A stretch of 64,000 nt of DNA from Prochilodus magdalenae (Eukaryota; Chordata; Actinopteri; Characiformes; Prochilodontidae). The notes below the pieces were generated by a model. It saw only the letters and a program-made list of their open reading frames with translations, made no database searches and was not told where the DNA came from. The DNA lies in the NCBI GenBank assembly GCA_024036415.1, contig JAMWET010006770.1, positions 267,501-331,500 of the forward strand, given 5' to 3'. Position 1 is the first letter of the stretch. Each line of letters begins with the position of its first letter. The position numbers were made by a program, and so were the translations under genes. Of this stretch, positions 24,751-36,734 are shown piece after piece.

Positions 24751-25183
24751 CTGAAAGGGAGATATCTGGTTCAAACACAAATATATTTATGGTGTAAACA
24801 ACAATATAATATAAAGGTTAAAATATGTCCTCTTTTAAAATGTGAAATTAAGTAAACATTAAAAATAATCACCAAATTCTCTTGATTTGTCACAAATAAT
24901 TGCATAATTGAACACATATATTCTATTATACAATTTTTAAAAAATTGACAAACTACAAATACAGAAACTAAACTTCAGTACAAAATGAAGTTTTTAATTA
25001 AAAGGGAATAATTATTAATTACATTTGATCCCCAAAAGTCCACTTCTCCACTTTTCACCTGAAGTCCACAATGTGTTATTTTATGTGGAAAAAATAGTAG
25101 TATTTTGTTTTTTATGGCCTCTTTCCCAACTCTGTTCCTTTATATTAAATGTTTGTTTAGCACTTGTGGCCTGGAGTCTTTGC

Positions 25184-25385
25184 AGTGGTTACATTTACAG
25201 CATTTAGCTGACCTATTATCCAGAGCAACTTACAAGGTTAATCATATTACAGGTAGGCCAATGTAGTGTTAGGAGTCTTGCCCAAGGACTCTTATTGGTG
25301 TAGCACAGCATAGTCACCCAGAACGGGACTCAAACCCCAGTCTCCTACATGTGGTGTTATCCGCTGAGCTACATCAACCACTGGG
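25184..25385 (-). mobile_element. tRNA-derived SINE, copy 1
   Basis: Read on the minus strand, the right end gives a tRNA-like head with an A box (gtagctcagcgg) and then a B box (ggggtttgagtcc), followed by a non-tRNA body. The same body recurs at 55668-55885 and, deleted, at 62390-62515. Confidence 0.75.
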
Positions 25386-25389
25386 GGTT

Positions 25390-26490
25390 TTAGCATTGAC
25401 TGTTGGGAGTGCGGCTCTAGTGCACTATAAAAGAAATGGAAGTAAGCAAAGCAAGCACAATACCCTTAGGGGGCACTTGTACATGTAAATGGCCTCTATT
25501 CTGATTGTTCTGCCTCTGTGTGTTTGTATATGTATGACTGAGTCATTCTAAATCACACTGCTTTTCCGAAACTACACCGCCATTTTGTTTAATGTTAGTT
25601 GAGTAGAATGCTGGATGTTGAACAAGCCTACTAATTACAGTACTAGTGCAGACCATTCCCACATGCACTTAGCCATCTTCGCACATTGCTGTATGTATGT
25701 TTTTACTTTCTGTCAGCTTGTTTGTTTGTGTGTTTGGTTTCTCTGCTACAAGAATAAAAATTCTGATGAAGTATCTGTTGTTCTATTGTTGCGTTCTTCG
25801 TAGTCAAACAACAACTATGGATGGATGAGTAAAACACACTTTGATGTGGTTTTGAAATATTAAGCGTTTAAAAAATGTATTGCTAGAGCTTATAGACACC
25901 ATTTGCCAAACCCCACTTATTTGTGTTTGAAAAGGGACTGTGTCAGTTCACAACCATGCCACAAGTTGAGCTGCTGAGGACACTTGTATTTGTGAGGTCA
26001 AAGCAAAAGTTGGCAAAGACATGTTAAATCCATTACTGTAATTGGCAGGAACATGCAACAAGGTTGCTTATGCCCAACAGACATGAGGCGGGGCTTGGGA
26101 ATTGTACTGAGAACTCAGAGGCTATTGGGTTGTGGTAGCATTAGAAGCTGGGGCAGTTAATGCCTCCCCCTCCACCCAAACCCTCACCAAAGCATTTACC
26201 CATATGGAAGTGCATACCTTGCATTCCCAGATGCTACACCACTACATTCTGGACTACATTCTTGTACATTCATTTCCTGTAACAGTCCCAGCCTTGATGC
26301 TCTGCCCACACAAAGATGGACTGTCTGATATGTTTTGAGTGCTGCTGGTCACATCTGGTACATTTTGACAGTTGTATTGACAGCTGACTGGCTGTTTGTA
26401 CACACTTTCTTGCACCCGGCTTTATGGGTACAGTGAGAACCACACATTAGCAAGCAGCTGCGTGCTTTACATGCTGTGACTAAGCATCTT
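25390..26490. other. Intergenic, no feature recognised
   Basis: Unique-looking sequence. Small chance frames (25615-25803, 26132-26338) have no domain and no splice context. Confidence 0.5.
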
Positions 26491-26499
26491 GAACAATGT

Positions 26500-27405
26500 A
26501 GCCACTGGATTAAAACGTAGTCACTAGATTAAAATGTAGTCACTGGATTAAAACATAGTCACTGGAAAAAAACGTAGTCACTGGATTAAAACGTAGCCAC
26601 TGGATTAAAACGTAGTCACTAGATTAAAATGTAGTCACTGGATTAAAACATAGTCACTGGAAAAAAACGTAGTCACTGGATTAAAACGTAGCCACTGGAC
26701 TAAAACGTAGTCACTGGATTAAAACGTAGTCACTGGATTAAAAGGTAGTCACTGGATTAAAACGTAGTCACTGGATTAAAATGTAGTCACTGGATTCAAA
26801 CATAGTCACTGGATTCAAACAGTCACTAGATTAAAATGTAGTCACTGGATTCAAACATAGCCACTGGATTGAAACATAGTCACTGGATTAAAACGTAGTC
26901 ACTGGATTAAAACGTAGTCACTAGATTAAAACATAGTCACTGGATTAAAACGTAGTCACTGGATTAAAACGTAGTCACTGGATTAAAACATAGTCACTGG
27001 ATTAAAAGGTAGTCACTGGATTAAAACGTAGTCACTGGATTAAAACATAGTCACTGGATTAAAACGTAGTCACTGGATTAAAACGTAGTCACTGGATTAA
27101 AATGTAGTCACTGGATTCAAACAGTCACTAGATTAAAATGTAGTCACTGGATTCAAACATAGTCACTGGATTGAAACATAGTCACTGGATTAAAACGTAG
27201 TCACTGGATTAAAACATAGTCACTGGATTAAAACGTAGTCACTGGATTAAAATGTAGTCACTGGATTCAAACATAGTCACTGGATTCAAACAGTCACTAG
27301 ATTAAAATGTAGTCACTGGATTCAAACATAGTCACTGGATTGAAACATAGTCACTGGATTAAAACGTAGTCACTAGATTAAAACGTAGTCACTGGATTAA
27401 AAAAA
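26500..27405. repeat. 19-bp minisatellite attaaaacgtagtcactgg
   Basis: About 45-48 tandem copies by length. The variable positions produce acg, aca, atg and agg versions of one triplet, and occasional units are shortened. Blocks of variants repeat in the same order (for example about 26520-26600 and 26610-26690), showing internal segmental duplication. Confidence 0.95.
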
Positions 27406-29130
27406 ATCACTGCTTTACATCTTCAAAATTTAGTTTTGCATTTGTGAGTGTGATCATATACATCCCACTAAAACAACAGTCTGCGGCTATGCCAGGTATA
27501 TGGCCTTTTCCAGTCAAGTCTGTGATGTTAATGGACAAAATGCATCTGATGATACTAAGTCTGGCTTGTGAGACTAGACGTGTACCAGTGCTGGATTTAT
27601 CCTCACCTTAAGGGATAGAGAATTGCCTTAAAGATTTCAAATGTAATGCACTGAAGCATCTGGTCATGCTATTATCAATAAAACTGCATATGTACTTTTG
27701 AATTTAAAATTGGAATTACTAAAAATTACCAAATGCACAATATACCTAGATTTAAAAAAAGATGGAAGTATATATACATTAGCAGTTACATTAGATGTTT
27801 TGTGAAACTGTAAAAAAGAAGAACAGCTAGACCTAATCATTCATCAGCTAGTTCATTTCTGACTCCTGTTAATAAAGGTTAAAGAATGAGTTAACTCCTA
27901 ATATATATATACATGCACAAAACCTTCCCTGCTGAATAAATCATGTGCTGATTGGTCAGCAAAAACATGCTCAAAACACAACAAACCACCAGCATGTTAC
28001 CACTGTATAACACTGTGCACATAGTGAGTCACCAGTACAAACACCTGCTCATTATCTTTGTGTTTTTGAAAGAGTCACCTTCCCAAATAGGAGTGTTATG
28101 GAGACTCCTTTTGTGGAAGTGAAGATGAAATAAAAGCCCATCTCAGTCAGCACTCTCTGGCACTACCAGTTAGGTGGGCTAAGGAAGACTGACTCCAGAC
28201 TAGTTTAATGGCTGGATCTAAAGATCCACATGGCAGAATGTATACATGGCCTTTAATAGCACTGCAATCTTTACTGGTTCAGCATGCAACATCTCTAATG
28301 GTCAGTAGATGGCAGCAGATGGCAGAAAGGCAGTACGTGGCATGAAATTACCAGAAAAAATAACGATGATTTTTAAGAGGTGAAAGAGGAGTAGTGTGAT
28401 ATCGTGCCTGCTGATAAACTAAGGGTTTGGTCTTTACGCTTAAACTATGCTTAAATTGTATATACCCAGATGCTGTTTTACACCTCCCTAGGATTTGGTG
28501 CTAGAACGAAATGAGCTGTTCCCCTTCTCTGGTAAGCTGTGGTGTGGTTTGCTGGTTTACAGTGAGAGACTGCAATGACCACACAGAAACTGTATAAATT
28601 AGCTAGATGCTCATACTGTTTGGTTAACTGTGCTAAGCTCAGTTACCTGGAGCTACCTGGTGCTAGTAACTAGTGTGTCTTGTACCAGCTGCTTGCTTTC
28701 AAACTCAACAACTAAGTGGACTGTTACTCACTTTCAGTTTGAGATGATCTGCTTCAGGGATAACAGGGATAACAGGGACATACTCACACAGCGCGACTGC
28801 TACCTACAGGTCGCGGTTAAGGTTGTGATGCTAATGAAGGTGGATCTGCTCCTCTCTCTCCCTCTCTCTTGTTCCTTCAGTGTTCTTCTGTTCTAGAGCG
28901 AGTGCCCTCGATACTGAGATTAGGGAAGCTGTACTAATAATTCTATGCACATTTTGGATCAACTTGTTGAATCATAATAAATCGTCTCCTACAGACAGAA
29001 ACTAGTCTCATAATACAACACCAGATGAATTATGCGTCACAGCTCTTAGCATTAATTTATTAGGCAGAATTATGATTTAGACCTCACTATTACCTAACAC
29101 ATTCCAGCACTAAAATAGAGCAGGGAGGAG
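27406..29130. other. Intergenic, little recognised
   Basis: No exon is supported. A pyrimidine run near 28855-28880 and a short atat run near 27900 are the only visible low-complexity parts. The frame at 28630-28896 has no domain. Confidence 0.5.
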
Positions 29131-29162
29131 TGACGTCACAGCAGTTAGAGGAAAGTGAAACT
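29131..29162 (+). promoter_or_regulatory. CRE plus ISRE composite element, TRIM B
   Basis: A full palindromic CRE, TGACGTCA (29131-29138), is followed after 12 bp by GAAAGTGAAACT (29151-29162), which fits the IRF/ISRE pattern GAAANNGAAA. It lies about 125 bp upstream of the donor of the probable 5' UTR exon. Confidence 0.7.
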
Positions 29163-29199
29163 AAGTGAATCAGGAAGCTCTCATGAACTAGCACTTCAC

Positions 29200-29287
29200 T
29201 GGTCTTCTTCACCATAGATTTGGATTTTACCCACTGGACAATCAGGAGCTTTGAGAACTGTATAAACAGGCGGAGAGAGAAATACAC
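29200..29287 (+). other. Probable 5' UTR exon of TRIM B
   Basis: Ends in aatacac with the donor GTATGTACTTCAG, the same intron start as in the E and F upstream exons. The start is undefined. It probably splices to an acceptor at 31093, upstream of the ATG at 31155. Confidence 0.5.
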
Positions 29288-29449
29288 GTATGTACTTCAG
29301 GAAGTCTTCCATAGTTCAGAAGAAGTGCTTTCAGCATGTGCCTGAGTGCAGAGTAAGCAGTGTTAGAGGAGGATATAAACCAAGCCTAACGTGTAGGAAC
29401 ACGTGATTTTGTGTGGTCTAAGCCGTGAGCTACTTTAAATGAACATGGT

Positions 29450-30350
29450 GTTCGGCTGTCTGTATGTGTAGGAGTAGACTGGGGGATTGTGGATGATCAC
29501 TTTAACAAGTGAGTGGGCAGGGAGTGAGATTGACTATTACAGTTACTGAGTCAAAAGATCAGGCCAAGTCAAAACCATGAGGACAAATATCAGATACATG
29601 GGGAAGCCAGAAGGCAAACATGAGAAGACAGGGAAGGGTAAAAAACCACAGGAGAAAACAGTTCAGACAAAGCACAAAGTCATTAAAGGACAGAGCCATA
29701 AAACAGAAGCAGGTCAAACACAGCAAAACAGTAGACAACAAAAACACTTATGGTAGTTGAAGAGCAGAGGGAGAACCAGGAGGTGTGACAGTAATGGTGC
29801 AGGTTCAAAACCATCGGAGTACTAGACAGTTTGTCCTTTGGTTAAATTTCAGCATTTTAAAATTATGAATGACAACAATGTGATATATATGCCTCTGGGC
29901 TGAAAATGTGCCCGACCCTTAGACTTAACTTACACTTACACTCCCTTTCGCTGCAATACCTGCAACTGAACACTGTCTACAGTTAATGATTAGTGTCTGA
30001 GAACACCGTGGGGGAATTTTGGCCCACTCCTTTCAAAACTGCTGCAGCTCTTTTACATGTCTAGGCTTTCATATGTCCATGACCAACTGCTTCTTAGCCT
30101 AGGTTCACTGACATTACCCTGTAGAATTCTGAAGGAATACACTGATGAAAACTTCCACCATCCTATTGCCAAAGTTGTGCTTGACAGTTGGTATAAAGTT
30201 CTTACTGAGGAAACGTATAGTTTATCATATAAATCCTTTTATAATGTTTTTCTACATTAGTGTCTCTTTTTAAGTCTGAATTTACAGCATTTATATGTAA
30301 ACAGTATTAATTAATACATTATTTTCTCAGGACACTCACAAAGCTAAAAG
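29450..30350. other. TRIM B intron with unclassified repeat-like text
   Basis: 29550-29790 (purine-rich, aaaacaga-type) and 30000-30130 (ggcccactcctttcaaaact) look like pieces of dispersed repeats. I cannot classify them. No exon is supported. Confidence 0.35.
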
Positions 30351-30359
30351 TCAGAGTTT

Positions 30360-30850
30360 TATTAAACGATCTGGTAGTCAAGCACTGCTACCAGTACGAC
30401 CAAACATAGTAGGGCAATGCGAGGTCAAAGTGCAGAGACAGGCAGAGGTCACAACCAGGAGATAGAACAACACAGCAACCAAAATGTACGGGGCAAACAA
30501 AGAGAGTAGTCCAGAGAAGAGAAGAGGTCGAATCAGGGAAGAGGCAGGAGAGATAGTCGAAGATAAAGAGGGAGTCAGGGCCCGAGCAGAAACGAGTAGA
30601 TTAGAACACTCAGTCGGGAAAACAAGGTTGGCAAAACTTCGCTGGGAGTGTGTGTGTGTGTGTGTGGTGTTTAAATCAAGGCTGTCAAAAGAGCTGCTGC
30701 TGTGAGCAATCGGTATTCTGGAGAGGCGGCGCGTGGGAATAAGATATGATTGGGTGACTGGGAACATGTGGGGTGGCGTCATCGGGTGATGTACTCTGGG
30801 AAGTGGAGTTCGGGAGATTGACGGTGTCGGGGAAACCCGGAAGCGTGACA
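30360..30850 (-). repeat. Unclassified dispersed repeat
   Basis: The sequence has the style of a fish transposable-element end: gttttattaaacgatc at the left and ggggaaacccggaagcgtgac at 30831-30851. A (GT)n run sits inside. The minus-strand frame at 30378-30908 is a low-complexity chance frame. No protein or terminal repeat identifies the family. Confidence 0.35.
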
Positions 30851-31154
30851 CTTGTTGGCATTTAACAGTTATATCTAATAATTGCATGTAACATTTGCTA
30901 TTTACCATTCACATTTATACTCAACATTTATAATTTTTGCATATTTGCACATAGTTTTTTATTTATTTATTTTTTTCATTTTTGTCAACTATTTTTAGTA
31001 AAACTCTATTCTGAAATCCAACATGGATGAAATCAAAAATGTTAAATGTTAATAGCATTATTTTATTTTTATTTTTTAAAAACTGTTTTAAAGAGCAGGA
31101 GAAAAACCAGCAGAACTGGCATCACCACAAACAAGAACAGGTGGACGAAAGAGC

Positions 31155-34100
31155 ATGGATAAGCCAAAGATTTGTAAGTTGCACAAAAAAAACAGTGTTT
31201 ATGTCTGTATACTTATATTCTCAGTTCTTTGTTCTAAGTTTAACTATATGGTGTATTCAGTAAATATAAATTGTTGTTTACTCAGTGGTGGATTCATACA
31301 AATGCAAGTCTGCATCTCCATTATAGTGGAATTGTAAAGATGAAAAAATAAAGATGAATAATTACAAAGTGCTGATATTATAAGTCTGCCGTGTTGCAAC
31401 TTTAGATTCCTAATAAATTTTGGTCCATAGTCATGTAACTTGCAATATGAATAAAGTAAATGTTAAGATTCAGGTTTTACATTTGAGAACAACCAATTTA
31501 GCATTAATGGATGTGTTATAATTTTTCCTTCATGATCTGTCAAATAGTTCCATGTGACTCCAGCAGTCTCCTGTCTGAAGATCAGTTCCTGTGTTCTATC
31601 TGTCTGGATGTGTTGACTGATCCAGTCTCTACTCCATGTGGACACAACTTCTGTAAAACCTGCCTTACACAGTACTGGAACAGCATTGAAGACCTGAACT
31701 GAAGATCAACACAACACTGAGAGAGGTTGTAGATCACTTCAAGAAGAAAAGTGCTCAGGATAAACCTGAGGTTCTCTGTGATGCCTGCACTGGAGAGAAG
31801 CAGAAAGCTCTGAAATCCTGTCTTAACTGTGGAGCTACATTTTGCAAGTCTCATTTAGAGTTACATGCAGTTGGGAACCTCAGAAAACACAAGCTAATCG
31901 ATCCAGTGAAGAACCTGCAGGACTACATATGCCAGAAGCATGACAGACCCCTGGAGCTGTTCTGTAGAGATGACCAGATGTGTGTGTGCCTGTTCTGCAG
32001 TGAGACAGACCACAAGACTCACAACACTGTTCCTATAGACGAGGAGAGTGGAGAGAAGAAGGTTTAATACACTGATTAACATCATCCATATAAAGAACAG
32101 GACATAATTACACTGACATTATCGATTTAAACTCTTAGCCTTAAATTATTAAGAAAATTAAGAAAACAAAAAAAGGGAATATCAAGAATACATTCAAGAA
32201 TTTTTTTCCTCTCTTCCTGCAGACACAGTTTGTGAAGACACAGACAGAGGTGCAGCAGATGATTCAAGACAGACTGAAGAAGATCAGAGAGATCAAACAC
32301 TCAGTAGAGCTCCGAAAAGTAGGTGAAAGACTACGCACATTCTGAGAGTGTAATGCTGTTACCTGAAAAACTCTCTCTAGAGCTCACTTAACAAGATCAT
32401 TTGGGGTCACTTCCCTACAGAAAAGTGCTCGTTATGTTAAATATGAGTTCTAGATTTTAGTTTTTACTAAGAAATGCTTCTCAAAAACTTAATATCCCAG
32501 AAATGGTTGTTTGATATTTATATTATTATGCTAGATCTGCTAGCCTGCTGGTGGTTTACATTTACATTTAGATTAATTCATTAATAAGTTTAACTTCTCT
32601 TGCCTTCAGAGAAACACAGAGAAAGAGAAAGCAGACAGTGCTGAGGTCTTCACTGCTCTGATACGCTCCATTGAGAGAAGCCAGGCTGAGCTGCTGGAGG
32701 TGATGGAGGAGAAGCAGAAAGCAGCAGAGAAACAGGCTGAGGTCCTCATTAGACATCTGGAGCAGGAAATCACTGAGCTACAGAGGAGAGACACTGAGCT
32801 GGAGCAGATCTCCCACACTGAGGACCACCTCCACCTCCTACAGGTCAGTGTCCCTCTATCTGCTCAGTGACAATGCAGCACTTCACACAACTACACTGCC
32901 CATGCTGAGGGGTTTCTCCTCTCTCCTGCTGGACTGTAGGTTTACCCATCACTGTGCAGACCCCCACACACCAACAACTGGACTGACATCAGTATTGACC
33001 CTCATCTGAGTGTAGACACTTTGAGGAACGCTCTCTCTGGACTTCAGAGGAGTCTAAATGAAGAACTCAGTAAAAAGATGAAAGAAAAAGGTGAGAAACG
33101 TGTTTTCAGGCATCCATCTGGCAAAATTTCATTTTTGTTAGGGACTCTTTAAAACGTTACTGAACATATACACAAATGAACTTTAACATTAAAACCCCCA
33201 AATGTATCTACAGTACACTCTTTATTAATTTTATCAGCTCCATTAACCACATAGTAATACAATTACAGACTGTAGTCCATCTGTTTCTCTGCATACTTTG
33301 TGTACCCTCATTACCTTTTTTTCAGTGGTCAGGACCCCCAGAGGACCTCCACAGAGCAGGTATTGTGTGAACTGGTGTGTTAGTGTCTGCTGTGCTGGTG
33401 TGAGTGGATCAGACACAGCAGTACTGCTGAAGGGTCTAAACACCTCAGTGTCACTGCTGGACTGGGAAAAGTCCACCCATCAAACTATCCAGCCAGCTCC
33501 CGGTGGGCAGCGTCCTGTGAGTAGCGTCCTGTGACCACTGATAAAGAACTAGAGAATGGCCAACACAAACATCTCTGTCTTGACATCTACAAGGTGGACC
33601 AGCAAAGTAGGGGTGTCTAATAGAGTGGACAGTGAGTGGTGTGACACTATGCTGTGTCTGATCCACCCGCACCAGCTTAACACACACTAACACACCACCA
33701 CCACATCAGTGTCACTGCGTGCTGAGAATGATCCACCACTTACATAATACCTGCTCTGTGGTGGTCCTGTGGGGGTCCTGACTCTTTAAGAACATGCTAA
33801 ATCAGGGATCACAAAGTATACAGAGGAGCAGCTGGACTACAGTCTGTAACTGTAGAACTACAGAGTGCTCCTCTATGGTAAGTGAAGCTGATTAAATGAA
33901 CAGTGAGTATAGATATGAGGGGGTGGTTTTAATGCTATGGCTGATGGGTGTATATTAATGTAATAGAGAACAATAAGGCATTGTGTTAGTGTGACCCGAG
34001 TCCAAGATTAGATTACATTTCTTTAATTCTTTAAAGCCTAATAAACATTATCTTTTGTTGTGATTAGTCTTCACAGAACTGAAGAGGATTCAGCAGTATG

Positions 34101-34829
34101 CAGGTGCAGCACAGTCTCTGGCTTTCTTCTCTTATCATTATTATATAAAAGTTCATTATGATTAATTAAATTATAGTACTGCTCCATGGTACTTCAAGTC
34201 CATTTTAAAGTTGATCCATTTAATATGATCCAGTGGTTGATTAATTAATCATTTACTTGCACACTCATATCACACCCTGTATGTTTCTTTCAGTGGATGT
34301 TACTCTGGATGCAGATACAGCAAATCACTACCTCACCCTGTCTGATGATGGAAAACAAGTGACTTGTGGAGACACAGAACATAAGCTTCCTGACACTCCA
34401 AAGAGATTTGATTATTATTGTTTTGTTGTGGGAAAGGAGGGGTTTTCCTCAGGGAGGTTTTACTATGAGGTAAAGGTCAGCGGGAAGACTCGGTGGAATT
34501 TAGGAGTGGCCAGTCAGTCTGTTAACAAAAAGAGTGAGGTTACACTGAACCCACAGGAAGGATTCTGGACTGTGATTCTAAGGAACGGGAATAAGTATGA
34601 AGCTTGTGCTGATAACTCAGTCCTCCTTTCCCTGAGAGAGAAGCCCCAGAAGGTGGGGGTGTTTGTGGATTATGAGGAGGGTCTAGTCTCCTTTTATGAT
34701 GTGGAGGCCAGATCTCATATCTACTCTTTCACTGGTCAGTCTTTCACTGGAAGACTTTATCCATTCTTTAGTCCTGGTGTTAATGACAGAGGTAAAAATT
34801 CAGCTCCACTGATCATCACAGCTATCTAG
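31155..34829 (+). pseudogene. TRIM B: btr-like TRIM with broken RING
   Basis: The expected exons are 31155-31173, 31548-32061, 32223-32318, 32610-32843, 32940-33090, 34068-34103 and 34294-34829. Relative to gene C, exon 2 has a net loss of 40 nt just after Y-W-N-S. This removes the last RING cysteine pair (C-P-F-C) and shifts the frame to a stop at 31700-31702. The exon 2 donor is also altered, reading GTTTAA where siblings have GTGAG. Everything else is open: both B-boxes, both coiled-coil exons and a full PRY-SPRY ending at TAG 34829. Translation from a downstream start could give a RING-less protein, but the weak donor argues against efficient splicing. A recent pseudogene is the simplest reading; an assembly error is possible. 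A polyadenylation signal is at 34868-34873. Confidence 0.7.
33167..33956. mobile_element. Long palindromic non-autonomous DNA transposon
   Basis: The ends form an imperfect inverted pair of about 31 bp (left atacacaaatgaactttaac, right ggctgatgggtgtat). The interior is also self-complementary: the stretch around 33328-33366 (ggtcaggacccccagagga) pairs with 33735-33787, and 33268-33300 pairs with about 33812-33848. The whole insertion in TRIM B intron 5 is therefore close to one large hairpin. No transposase frame. Confidence 0.8.
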
Positions 34830-34867
34830 GTGTTGATATTATCTGTACCGCTCACTATATATAAGTA

Positions 34868-34873
34868 AATAAA
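34868..34873 (+). terminator. Polyadenylation signal of TRIM B
   Basis: AATAAA, 39 bp after the TAG, followed closely by an A run. Confidence 0.55.
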
Positions 34874-34919
34874 CATTAATAAAAAAAAACATCTTAAAAG
34901 TCCCATGTCTTTTAAATTT

Positions 34920-35480
34920 AATAAGCTACACGGGAACTCTGACTCAGTAAGTTTATTTAAAGAGAAAGTAGGGGCACTTAGGAGCTGATATTTTTCATAT
35001 GCTTAACATTATTATTATTACACAGATCTCTGACACTGTGTCCATCAGTGAGAGGGTATAGTCAGTCAGCCTGTGAGAAGATTTCAGTGTATTGCAAAGA
35101 ATGTGACTGTGAGATAAATACAATATTGTGCTTTCATTGTGCAATGAATTATAGGCCATTGTTTCATAAGGTTAGAAGTATGAACAGTGTGTAGAGTGAA
35201 GTGTAACGAAGACCCTAGATAGGGTGTATGTGTGTATCTATTATAATCTGATTCAAGCAACCGATGCCTCATAAAGTGACTTGTGCCATGTACCAGTATA
35301 TACTGGTACATGTATATACATGTCAGTACAGTGAGTGTTGATCTGTTAGGCCCAGCCAGTATGTCATATAAAGGGAGAATTACTTTCTTAAACACCAAAC
35401 AGCATTATGTAATAACACATAATTAACCTCATCTACCCAGTCCAGCACAAATCCAGTACACTGGATAGATGAGATAGGTG
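34920..35480. repeat. Segment duplicated at 47520-47985
   Basis: Text downstream of TRIM B (gagctgatatttttcatatg, gatctctgacactgtgtc) recurs in diverged form downstream of TRIM C (gagctgatgattttcag, gatctctgacattgtgtc). Both copies lead into a CRE-ISRE element, so the duplication joins a 3' flank to the next promoter. Confidence 0.65.
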
Positions 35481-35481
35481 A

Positions 35482-35516
35482 TGACATCACCTCAGTTAAG
35501 AAAGCGAAAGTAAAAC
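35482..35516 (+). promoter_or_regulatory. CRE plus IRF-type element upstream of TRIM C
   Basis: TGACATCA (35482-35489) is followed after 10 bp by GAAAGCGAAAGTAAAAC (35500-35516), which contains the IRF pattern GAAANNGAAA. It precedes the coding-competent exon at 35717. Confidence 0.65.
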
Positions 35517-35716
35517 TCATACTTGAGTTTAAAATTCCCCTTTCTCCTGACTAGGCTACAGGCTACAAGTAATTATCTACTGCGTATTTATTCAGCAGTT
35601 CTGAGGCTAATATGACATACAGTCTGAGGATCCAGTAATAGGTCTTTACGCTGTTGGAAGGTTGAGCTGAGTAATGTGAATTCTTGCTGAAAGGTTTGAG
35701 ACCAAAACAGAAAAAA

Positions 35717-35786
35717 ATGGAACAATCTTCATCACAGCCACCCCAGAAAAACAGCAGAGGGGATTTCCTGGATCTCCCACCTGAGT
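35717..35786 (+). CDS. Alternative or orphan TRIM first exon
   Basis: The ATG at 35717 opens 23 codons (M-E-Q-S-S-S-Q-P-P-Q-K-N ... L-P-P-E) plus one base, ending at a consensus donor, GTAAGT. The phase (1) matches every first exon in the array, so it can splice in frame to a RING exon. The next RING exon downstream is that of TRIM C (41899), which also has its own first exon at 39166. This exon has the array's promoter element 200 bp upstream, whereas I see none near 39166. It is therefore either an alternative first exon of C or the remnant of a lost gene between B and C. Confidence 0.6.
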
Positions 35787-36169
35787 GTAAGTCTGCATAG
35801 ATCCGTTTAACTATCCAAGAGAGAGTTTGACTGCATATAGGCAAATATCTCACTGTCTTACGTTCTCCTTTACTTACAGTATGTAGGCTGGAAAGAGCAA
35901 TGCAACCTGAATTAGCCTGTTTTCTTCTTTACCAGTTACTAGAATCGTCATGAGGCCAAAATAGCCTTACATAAAGCTTTAAAGTTTGGACCTGAATTTT
36001 AGCACTTCAGTTATGTTCCACATGTTTAACTATTAAAAAGCCGTACATTTTTTCTCCATAATCATTTTTTATTTCAATTAATATAAATTTAAACAATATT
36101 CAGTGTACTCAAGTTTTTAGTGCCCTATTAATTATGCTTTACTAATAATTTACTACTGATAGCAGAATT

Positions 36170-36605
36170 GATTACTCTAATGCTCTTCTTACTGGAGTTC
36201 CTAAAAGAACCATCTGTCCCCTGCAACTCATACAGAGTGCTGCGGCTCGGATCGTAACAAAAACTAAAAGGAGACCGTATATCACTCCTGTTCTAAAGGA
36301 GCTGCACTGGCTACCTGTATCTATTAGAATGGACTGCTGCTGGTCAATAAGGCTCTAAATAATCTAGCACCTGCTTACATTACAGAATGTTTCTCTGTTT
36401 ATGTTCCAGCTCGTGATTTTAGATCTACAGGTGTTGACTTTCAGCATATACCTTCTGTAAAATAAACAAAACATGGAGAGACCTCTTTCAGTTATTATGC
36501 ATCTAAACTATTGAACTCTACTGAAGCTTCTATTAGACAGTCGAGCTCAGTGCTCACGTTTAATAAACATTTAAAAACAAATCTCTTTAACTCAGCATTT
36601 AGCTA
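36170..36605 (+). mobile_element. LINE reverse-transcriptase 3' fragment
   Basis: Broken frames encode phrases typical of the C-terminal part of LINE ORF2 in fish: L-Q-L-I-Q-S-A-A-A-R-I-V, then I-T-P-V-L-K-E-L-H-W-L-P-V, then A-L-N-N-L-A-P-A-Y-I. Stops interrupt it. It is truncated at the 5' end. Confidence 0.75.
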
Positions 36606-36633
36606 AAACTACATTAACATGGTATTTAAATAT

Positions 36634-36637
<4 letters not shown>

Positions 36638-36680
<43 letters not shown>
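36638..36680. repeat. (GT)n microsatellite
   Basis: Dinucleotide run at the end of the LINE fragment, continuing into degenerate tatgtgta. Confidence 0.9.
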
Positions 36681-36681
<1 letters not shown>

Positions 36682-36734
36682 TTATGTGTATTTATATGTG
36701 TATGTGTATGTATACATATATGTATACAGTACAT

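Noticed and set aside
25184..25385. tRNA gene on the minus strand
   Set aside because: The A and B boxes belong to a SINE head: the cloverleaf is incomplete and a SINE body shared with other copies follows.
26500..27405. CRISPR-like regular repeats
   Set aside because: The units are directly adjacent with no spacers, and the genome is eukaryotic.
30378..30908. Minus-strand 176-codon frame
   Set aside because: Low-complexity Ser/Thr/Leu content across a dispersed repeat with a (GT)n run; no domain and no splice context.
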